Source: DASTQL01 sp035761805 (lineage in GTDB: Bacteria > Actinomycetota > Actinomycetes > Jiangellales > Jiangellaceae). Taken from it: 16,574 nucleotides of DNA. The stretch spans positions 1 through 16,574 of the forward strand of contig DASTQL010000059.1 of assembly GCA_035761805.1 (NCBI GenBank). The letters run 5' to 3'. A program made the position numbers and the translations under genes. The notes beneath the pieces are model-generated. The model did no database searches. It was not told where the DNA came from and saw only the letters and a list, made by a program, of their open reading frames with translations. Numbering within the stretch: the first letter of the stretch is position 1; the number at the start of each line of letters is the position of its first letter. Shown piece by piece: positions 7,318 to 13,467 of this stretch.

Positions 7318-7668
7318 TCAGCCCTCCAGGACCACGAGGGCCGAGGCGATCCCCGCGTCGTGGGACATCGAGAGGTGGACCTTGCCCACCCCCAGGTCAC
7401 GGCAGCGGCCGGCCACCGTGCCCCGCACCTCGAACCACGGCCGGCCGTTCCGGTCGGTCACCACCTCGGCGTCCTGCCAGTGCAGGCCCGAGGGAGCCCC
7501 GAGGGCCTTGGCCAGCGCCTCCTTGGCCGCGAAGCGGGCCGCCAGGGAGGCGAGGTGGCGCTCGCGCTCGGACGGCGTGAAGATCCGCTCCCGCAGGGTC
7601 GGCGTGCGCTCCAGCGTCTCGCCGAAGCGGGCCACGTCCACGACGTCGATGCCCACGCCCACGATCAC
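7318..7668 (-). CDS. acpS: Holo-[acyl-carrier-protein] synthase
   Basis: AcpS transfers the 4'-phosphopantetheine arm of CoA to acyl carrier protein, activating it for fatty acid synthesis. The 116-residue protein has the family N-terminus VGVGIDVVDVARF, with Mg2+ ligand D8, and ARFAAKEALAKALG with the second ligand E50, followed by the substrate pocket segment KVHLSMSHDAGIASALVVLE. The start is the GTG at 7668-7666, giving the conserved beginning; upstream in-frame codons encode a non-conserved Pro-rich stretch. No Shine-Dalgarno sequence precedes it, so it may be leaderless or depend on a nearby hairpin context. It opens the acpS-nnr-alr group, 101 bp after glmS. Confidence 0.94.
   Translation of the reverse strand: MIVGVGIDVVDVARFGETLERTPTLRERIFTPSERERHLASLAARFAAKEALAKALGAPSGLHWQDAEVVTDRNGRPWFEVRGTVAGRCRDLGVGKVHLSMSHDAGIASALVVLEG
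7322..7327 (-). promoter_or_regulatory. Ribosome binding site for nnr
   Basis: GGAGGG on the minus strand lies inside the last codons of acpS, 8 nt before the GTG at 7313. It is the strongest Shine-Dalgarno match in this operon and fixes the nnr start. Confidence 0.65.
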
Positions 7669-7688
7669 GGGGCCAGCCTGGCACAGGG

Positions 7689-7716
7689 CCGGTCGGGGCC
7701 TGGGGAACCCCACCGG
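7689..7716 (-). terminator. Hairpin between glmS and acpS
   Basis: The arms CCGGTCGGGG (7689-7698) and CCCCACCGG (7708-7716) pair over 9 bp with one bulged base and a 9-nt loop. There is no U-tract. It lies ~20 bp before the acpS start and ~50 bp after the glmS stop, so it may be a weak or Rho-assisted terminator or attenuator, or simply a chance GC-rich stem. Confidence 0.3.
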
Positions 7717-7769
7717 CACGACGCCGCCGAGGTCGTCGCCGCGGACATCGACGGCCCGCAGGCACCCCT

Positions 7770-9620
<1,851 letters not shown>

Positions 9621-9627
9621 GGCGGTC

Positions 9628-9633
9628 AGAGTA
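9628..9633 (-). promoter_or_regulatory. Candidate -10 element of a leaderless glmS promoter
   Basis: TACTCT on the minus strand matches the TANNNT -10 consensus and ends 7 bp before the glmS ATG. Transcription would then start at or next to the A of the start codon, fitting the absence of a Shine-Dalgarno sequence. No good -35 is seen at 16-19 bp spacing. This is an inference from spacing. Confidence 0.4.
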
Positions 9634-9649
9634 GCCGGGCCCGAGGCGG

Positions 9650-9655
9650 CAGGAT
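9650..9655 (+). promoter_or_regulatory. Candidate -10 element (or weak RBS) of coaA
   Basis: CAGGAT on the plus strand resembles an actinobacterial -10 (TAGGAT type, first base off consensus) and ends 6 bp before the coaA ATG, again suggesting a leaderless message. The same bases include AGGA, which could instead act as a weak Shine-Dalgarno sequence if transcription starts inside the glmS 5' end. The two readings cannot be separated from the sequence. Confidence 0.3.
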
Positions 9656-9661
9656 TCGGCC

Positions 9662-10621
9662 ATGCGAGAGTCCAGCGCCGGGACCGACAGCTCCTCGCCG
9701 TACGTGGAGCTCGACCGGTCGGCCTGGTCCCGGCTGCGCGACCAGACGCCCCTGCCGCTGACCGCGGCCGAGCTGGCGGCCGTACGGGGGCTGGGCGACG
9801 CGGTCGACCTCGACGAGGTCCGCGACGTCTACCTGCCGCTGTCCCGCCTGCTCAACCTGCACGTGCGGGCGACGGCCCGGCTGCACGCGTCGGTCGAGAC
9901 CTTCCTCGGAGAGCTGCCCGAGCGCACCCCGTACGTGATCGGCATCGCCGGCTCGGTCGCGGTCGGGAAGTCGACGACGGCGCGACTGCTGCGCCTGCTG
10001 CTGGCCCGCTGGCCGGACCATCCGCGCGTGGCCCTCGTCACCACCGACGGCTTCCTCCTCCCCAACGCCGAGCTGGAGCGGCGTGGGCTGCTGGCCCGCA
10101 AGGGGTTCCCCGAGTCCTACGACCGCCGCGCCCTGCTGCGGTTCCTGATCGACGTCAAGTCGGGCCGGCCCGAGGTGCGGGCACCGGTCTACTCCCACCT
10201 GCGCTACGACGTCGTCCCGGGGGAGCTCGAGGTCCTCCACTCCCCCGACGTGCTGATCCTCGAGGGCCTCAACGTGCTCCAGCCGGCCCGGGCCCCGGCC
10301 GAGGGTGGGTCGGCGCTCGCCGTCAGCGACCTCTTCGACTTCTCCATCTACGTCGACGCGCGCACCGAGGACGTGCGCCGGTGGTACGTCGAGCGGTTCC
10401 TGCGGCTGCGGGAGACCGCCTTCCGCGACCCCTCGTCCTACTTCCGCCGCTACGCCGACCTCGAGGAGCCCGCGGCCGTCGCCCGGGCCGGCACCCTCTG
10501 GGACGGCATCAACGGCCCCAACCTCGAGCAGAACATCCTGCCCACCCGGGGCCGGGCCACCCTGGTCCTGACCAAGGGCCCCGACCACGCGGTCCACCAC
10601 GTCCGCCTGCGCCGCCCGTGA
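9662..10621 (+). CDS. coaA: Type I pantothenate kinase
   Basis: CoaA phosphorylates pantothenate with ATP, the first and usually regulated step of coenzyme A synthesis. The 319-residue protein has the P-loop GSVAVGKST at residues 97-105, then VTTDGFLLPN, GLLARKGFPESYD, LIDVKSGRPEVRAPVYSH and LILEGLNVLQ, all diagnostic for the bacterial PanK-I fold. The C-terminal segment includes WDGINGPNLEQNILPTRGRA. It is the only plus-strand gene here, divergent from glmS across 41 bp and convergent with glmM across 242 bp. The ATG at 9662 gives the usual N-terminus ending in YVELDRSAWSRLR. CoA made by this enzyme is the substrate of the nearby AcpS. Confidence 0.97.
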   Translation: MRESSAGTDSSSPYVELDRSAWSRLRDQTPLPLTAAELAAVRGLGDAVDLDEVRDVYLPLSRLLNLHVRATARLHASVETFLGELPERTPYVIGIAGSVAVGKSTTARLLRLLLARWPDHPRVALVTTDGFLLPNAELERRGLLARKGFPESYDRRALLRFLIDVKSGRPEVRAPVYSHLRYDVVPGELEVLHSPDVLILEGLNVLQPARAPAEGGSALAVSDLFDFSIYVDARTEDVRRWYVERFLRLRETAFRDPSSYFRRYADLEEPAAVARAGTLWDGINGPNLEQNILPTRGRATLVLTKGPDHAVHHVRLRRP

Positions 10622-10627
10622 CCCCCA

Positions 10628-10834
10628 CAATGATCACGGCAGCCGCGTAAATGGGTACGCGCCCCAGTGAATGCACCTGGCTCGCCGCCCATTTGCCTGG
10701 CTCGACCCCCGGCTGGACCCGGTTCGGTGCCCGACACGTCCATCGCCCAGCGATCCGGCGCCGCGGCAGGTGGGCACGCGCCACAGTGAATTCACCTGGC
10801 GCGGTGCCCATATACGCGGCTGCCGTGATCATTG
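10628..10834. repeat. Paired inverted palindromic element (BIME/MITE-like) between convergent coaA and glmM
   Basis: The 207-bp element is bounded by 28-bp inverted repeats, 10628-10655 and 10807-10834, identical at 27 of 28 positions (CAATGATCACGGCAGCCGCG...). Each end is the head of a ~73-nt unit (10628-10700 forward, 10762-10834 reverse) whose inner part is itself an imperfect palindrome. Because that palindrome is symmetric, 10653-10680 and 10772-10799 also read as 28-bp direct repeats (25 of 28 identical). A 61-bp spacer (10701-10761) contains a small ATCGC/GCGAT hairpin. No open frame looks genuine and no transposase is near. The position between converging genes suggests a bidirectional terminator role, a mobile palindromic repeat, or both. 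Confidence 0.85.
10771..10810. terminator. 40-bp near-perfect palindrome inside the coaA-glmM element
   Basis: The arms 10771-10790 (TGGGCACGCGCCACAGTGAA) and 10791-10810 pair along their full length with two compensating single-base bulges, centred on the palindrome GTGAATTCAC. The stem would form in RNA from either strand, about 150 bp after the coaA stop and 54 bp after the glmM stop. There is no U-tract. It is a strong candidate for ending both convergent transcripts, although its near-zero loop makes it look more like a cruciform or protein site than a textbook terminator. The left-unit counterpart (10649-10655 with 10688-10694, AAATGGG/CCCATTT) is more degraded. Confidence 0.5.
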
Positions 10835-10863
10835 CCAGGTGCCGGTACGGATGGGGCGGCCCG

Positions 10864-12216
10864 TCAGCGGTCGAACGCCAGCTCCGCGGTCACGACCCCG
10901 GCCAGCCGCTCCGCCACCACGCGGGCCTGCTCCTCCGTCCCGGCCTCCACCATGACCCGTACGAGGGGCTCCGTGCCCGACGGGCGCAACAGCACCCGGC
11001 CGGTGTCGCCCAGCTCGGCCTCGGCCTGTGCCACGGCGGTCCGCAGGCCGTCGGCGGTGCCGACCCGGGACTTGTCCACGCCGTCGACGTTGACCAGCAC
11101 CTGCGGCAACCGCTGGACGACGGAGGCGAGGTCGGCCAGCGTGCGCCCCGTACCGGCAACGCGCGCCAGCAGGTGGACCGCCGTCAGCAGGCCGTCGCCC
11201 GTGGTCGCGTGCTGCAGCATCACGACGTGACCCGACTGCTCGCCGCCGAGGGTGAACCCCCCCGCGCGCATCGCCTCGAGCACGTAGCGGTCACCCACGG
11301 CTGCGTCGACGACCGTCACCCCGGCCTCGCGCATGGCCAGCCGGAAGCCCTCGTTGGACATCACCGTGGACACCACGGTGTCCTCCCGCAACGTCCCGGC
11401 GTCGCGCATGGCAAGGGCCAGGACGGCCAGGATCTGGTCACCGTCGACCAGGCGCCCGTCGGCGTCGACAGCGAGGCAACGGTCCGCATCCCCGTCGTGC
11501 GCGATGCCGGCGTCCGCGCCGTGGGCGACGACGGCCTCCTGCAGCGACTCCGGGTGCGTCGACCCGCAGCCGTCGTTGATGTTCAGTCCGTCCGGTTCGG
11601 CGTGCACCGTCAGCACGTCGGCGCCGAGCCTGCGCATGACTTCGGGCGCGGTACGGCTCGCCGCGCCGTTGGCGCAGTCGACGACGACACGCAAGCCGTC
11701 CAGCCGCGCAGCGGCGGAGCCGACGACGTGCCCCACGTACTGCTCGAAGCCCTCGGCGCTGTCGCGCACGCGACCCACCCCGGCACCGGTCGGCCGGTCC
11801 CAGGCCTCCCGCATCCGGGCCTCGACGGCGTCCTCGAGGCTGTCGTCGAGCTTGTGGCCGCCCTTGGCGAAGAACTTGATCCCGTTGTCGGGCATCGGGT
11901 TGTGGCTCGCCGAGAGCATGACACCGAGGTCGGCGCCGTGAGTACCGGTGAGGTAGGCGACCGCAGGCGTCGGCAGGACGCCCAGCCGCAGCACGTCGAC
12001 CCCGGCACTCGCCAGCCCGGCCACCACGGCCGACTCGAGGAATTCCCCGGACGCCCGCGGGTCGCGGCCGACGACCGCGACCGGACGGTGGCCGGCGAAG
12101 GCACCGGCCTCGCCGAGCACGTGCGCGGCGGCCACCGAGAGGTCCAGGGCGAGCTCCGCGGTGAGGTCGACGTTGGCCACGCCGCGGATGCCGTCGGTGC
12201 CGAAGAGTCGTCCCAC
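10864..12216 (-). CDS. glmM: Phosphoglucosamine mutase
   Basis: GlmM converts glucosamine-6-phosphate from GlmS to glucosamine-1-phosphate for UDP-GlcNAc synthesis. The 450-residue protein has the N-terminal MGRLFGTDGIRGVAN, the phosphoserine catalytic loop LSASHNPMPDNGIKFF with S104, the Mg2+-binding loop AHDGDADRCLAVD, the sugar-binding GGEQSGHVV and the C-terminal phosphate-binding LLRPSGTEPLVRVMVE. The GTG at 12216-12214 is supported by GGAGGA 9 nt upstream. It follows rpsI after an 84-bp gap containing a strong hairpin, an order (rplM-rpsI-glmM) common in actinobacteria. It converges on coaA. Confidence 0.98.
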   Translation of the reverse strand: MGRLFGTDGIRGVANVDLTAELALDLSVAAAHVLGEAGAFAGHRPVAVVGRDPRASGEFLESAVVAGLASAGVDVLRLGVLPTPAVAYLTGTHGADLGVMLSASHNPMPDNGIKFFAKGGHKLDDSLEDAVEARMREAWDRPTGAGVGRVRDSAEGFEQYVGHVVGSAAARLDGLRVVVDCANGAASRTAPEVMRRLGADVLTVHAEPDGLNINDGCGSTHPESLQEAVVAHGADAGIAHDGDADRCLAVDADGRLVDGDQILAVLALAMRDAGTLREDTVVSTVMSNEGFRLAMREAGVTVVDAAVGDRYVLEAMRAGGFTLGGEQSGHVVMLQHATTGDGLLTAVHLLARVAGTGRTLADLASVVQRLPQVLVNVDGVDKSRVGTADGLRTAVAQAEAELGDTGRVLLRPSGTEPLVRVMVEAGTEEQARVVAERLAGVVTAELAFDR

Positions 12217-12225
12217 GTCGCTGGT

Positions 12226-12231
12226 TCCTCC
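12226..12231 (-). promoter_or_regulatory. Ribosome binding site for glmM
   Basis: GGAGGA on the minus strand, 9 nt before the GTG at 12216. A dedicated strong site fits a gene that must be translated independently of rpsI, downstream of the 12250-12279 hairpin. Confidence 0.6.
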
Positions 12232-12249
12232 CTGCGTTCGAGATGCGCG

Positions 12250-12279
12250 ACGGCCCCGGAGCGGGCGCCCCGGGGCCGT
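12250..12279 (-). terminator. Hairpin between rpsI and glmM
   Basis: ACGGCCCCGG (12250-12259) and CCGGGGCCGT (12270-12279) form a perfect 10-bp GC-rich stem with a 10-nt loop, 21 bp after the rpsI stop. No U-tract follows. Only 33 bp remain before the glmM start, too little for a separate promoter, so the hairpin more likely acts as a partial terminator or mRNA-stabilising end that lowers glmM relative to the ribosomal protein genes. A CGTACGTACG palindrome (12277-12286) overlaps one arm. Confidence 0.6.
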
Positions 12280-12300
12280 ACGTACGTCGGAGGCGGTGCC

Positions 12301-12837
12301 TCAGCGCTTGCTGTACTGGGGGGCCTTCCGGGCCTTCTTGAGACCGGCCTTCTTGCGCTCGGTGACCCGGGCGTCACGGGTGAGGAAGCCGGCCCGCTTC
12401 AGGGCCGGACGGTTGTTCTCGGTGTCGGCGGCATTGAGGGCTCGAGCCACGCCCAGGCGCAGCGCCCCGGCCTGACCGGACGGGCCGCCGCCGTGGATCC
12501 GCGCGACGATGTCGTAGCGACCGTCGAGCTCCAGCTCCACAAACGGTGACTTCACCAGCTGCTGGTGGACCTTGTTCGGGAAGTACGAGTCGAGGGCGCG
12601 ACCGTTGATGGTCCACTCGCCCGTCCCCGGGGTGATGCGGACGCGCGCCACGGCCTCCTTGCGGCGACCCGTGGCGGCCGCAGGCTCGATCGCGGAGAAG
12701 CGCGAGGGCGCGGACTCGGTCGTGAACTCCGTCTGCTCCGGGGTCTCCGAGGTTTCGACGGGGGTGTCGGTGGCGTCAGGGGCGTCGGCGACGGTGGTGT
12801 CGGTCATGTCCTCGCTCGCGGTGGTCTGCTCGGTCAC
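12301..12837 (-). CDS. rpsI: 30S ribosomal protein S9
   Basis: S9 sits in the head of the small subunit, and its C-terminal tail reaches the P-site tRNA. The core begins at TGRRKEAVARVRI (~residue 56) and includes YFPNKVHQQLVKSPF, IHGGGPSGQAGALRLGVARAL, and the conserved tail KARKAPQYSKR. Before it lies a ~54-residue Thr/Glu/Asp-rich, probably disordered extension, which is typical of actinobacterial S9. The start is the GTG at 12837-12835, overlapping the rplM stop as GTGA (178 residues). An in-frame ATG at 12807 would give 168 residues and cannot be excluded. It is translated together with rplM. Confidence 0.97.
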   Translation of the reverse strand: MTEQTTASEDMTDTTVADAPDATDTPVETSETPEQTEFTTESAPSRFSAIEPAAATGRRKEAVARVRITPGTGEWTINGRALDSYFPNKVHQQLVKSPFVELELDGRYDIVARIHGGGPSGQAGALRLGVARALNAADTENNRPALKRAGFLTRDARVTERKKAGLKKARKAPQYSKR

Positions 12838-13277
12838 TGGCTGACCTGGGTGATCTCGTACGGCACCGGCTGCTGGGCCTGGTGCGGGTGCTCCGGGCCG
12901 GCGTAGACCTTGAGCTTCGTCAGCATCTGCCGCCCCAGGGAGTTGTGCGGCAGCATCCCCTTGACGGCCTTCTCGACGGCCCGCCGCGGGTTCTTCTCCA
13001 GCAACTCCTCGTACGACGTGGCCTTGAGGCCCCCCGGCCGCCCGGAGTGGCGGTAGTCCACCTTCTGCCGGCGCTTGTCGCCGGTCAGGGCGACCTTCCC
13101 GGCGTTGACCACGATCACGAAGTCGCCGGTGTCCACGTGCGGCGCGTACACCGGCTTGTGCTTGCCGCGCAGCAGGATCGCGGTCTGGCTCGCGAGCCGG
13201 CCGAGGACGACGTCGGTGGCGTCGATGACGTGCCACTGGCGCTGGACGTCGCCGGGCTTCGGGCTGTACGTGCGCAC
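12834..13277 (-). CDS. rplM: 50S ribosomal protein L13
   Basis: L13 is an early-assembly protein of the large subunit. The 147-residue protein matches the usual length and shows the family landmarks WHVIDATDVVLGRLAS, LLRGKHKPVYAPHVDTGDF, VVNAGKVALTGDKRRQKVDY, HSGRPGGLKA and KGMLPHNSLGRQMLTKLKVY, with a short C-terminal tail. The GTG at 13277-13275 has AGAAGG 7 nt upstream (13285-13290). It is the first gene of the rplM-rpsI unit, reading from a strong promoter about 90 bp upstream. The stop overlaps the rpsI start. Confidence 0.98.
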   Translation of the reverse strand: MRTYSPKPGDVQRQWHVIDATDVVLGRLASQTAILLRGKHKPVYAPHVDTGDFVIVVNAGKVALTGDKRRQKVDYRHSGRPGGLKATSYEELLEKNPRRAVEKAVKGMLPHNSLGRQMLTKLKVYAGPEHPHQAQQPVPYEITQVSQ

Positions 13278-13362
13278 GGTGAGGCCTTCTCGTGATCGGT
13301 CTGGACGGCTCGTGCCTGCGAACAGCGACGGGCGCAGCCCGGCCGCGGGAAAGGCACAACGA
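13278..13362 (-). promoter_or_regulatory. 5' leader of rplM with predicted stem-loops
   Basis: If transcription starts ~7 nt after the -10 box, the rplM message has a leader of about 85 nt. On the plus strand GTGCCT (13312-13317) can pair with AGGCAC (13352-13357). Inside, CGGGC (13329-13333) pairs with GCCCG (13337-13341) across a GCA loop. This two-stem shape could be a binding site for autogenous control by a ribosomal protein, as known for other L13 operons, but no family model is matched by eye. Confidence 0.35.
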
Positions 13363-13368
13363 CCTGAC

Positions 13369-13398
13369 AGGTTACCGGCTCGTCCCCGAGGGGGTCAA
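13369..13398 (-). promoter_or_regulatory. Housekeeping-sigma promoter of rplM-rpsI
   Basis: On the minus strand TTGACC (13398-13393) and TAACCT (13374-13369) are spaced by 18 bp, a near-consensus -35/-10 pair and the best promoter in the window. It faces rplM, and the predicted start is near 13361-13362. The -35 box overlaps the TTTT tract that follows the terminator of the upstream amylase gene. Confidence 0.75.
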
Positions 13399-13407
13399 AA
13401 GCGGCGT

Positions 13408-13435
13408 CGGGGGTACCGCGGCAGCGGCACCCCCG
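13408..13435 (-). terminator. Terminator of the amylase gene
   Basis: The minus-strand RNA would form a 12-bp stem, CGGGGGUGCCGC with GCGGUACCCCCG, containing one G-U pair and a 4-nt loop. It lies 32 bp after the amylase stop and is followed 7 nt later by UUUU (13400-13397). It insulates the ribosomal protein promoter just downstream. Confidence 0.75.
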
Positions 13436-13467
13436 CAGCGTCGTCATCGTCAGGGCGGGTGGCAGAC

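Noticed and set aside
5790..7580. Plus-strand open frame of ~596 codons opposite alr and nnr
   Set aside because: It is antisense to two clear enzymes, has a low-complexity Arg/Pro/Gly-rich composition and shows no recognisable motif. It arises from the third-position GC bias of the real genes.
9621..9661. glmS ribozyme upstream of glmS
   Set aside because: Only 41 bp separate glmS from coaA, far too short for the ribozyme, which is also not expected in this phylum.
10628..10834. Insertion sequence
   Set aside because: At 207 bp there is no transposase, and I did not see a convincing target-site duplication next to the 28-bp ends. At most it is a non-autonomous repeat.
10651..12549. Plus-strand open frame of ~632 codons opposite glmM and part of rpsI
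   Set aside because: Shadow frame of glmM. Its first part is merely a translation of the palindromic repeat, which yields the same IYAAAVI-like peptide from both strands.
13278..13467. Remnant of a pullulanase catalytic domain downstream of the amylase stop
   Set aside because: No frame of the 190 bp on the minus strand shows pullulanase-like sequence. The region is accounted for by a terminator, a promoter and the rplM leader.
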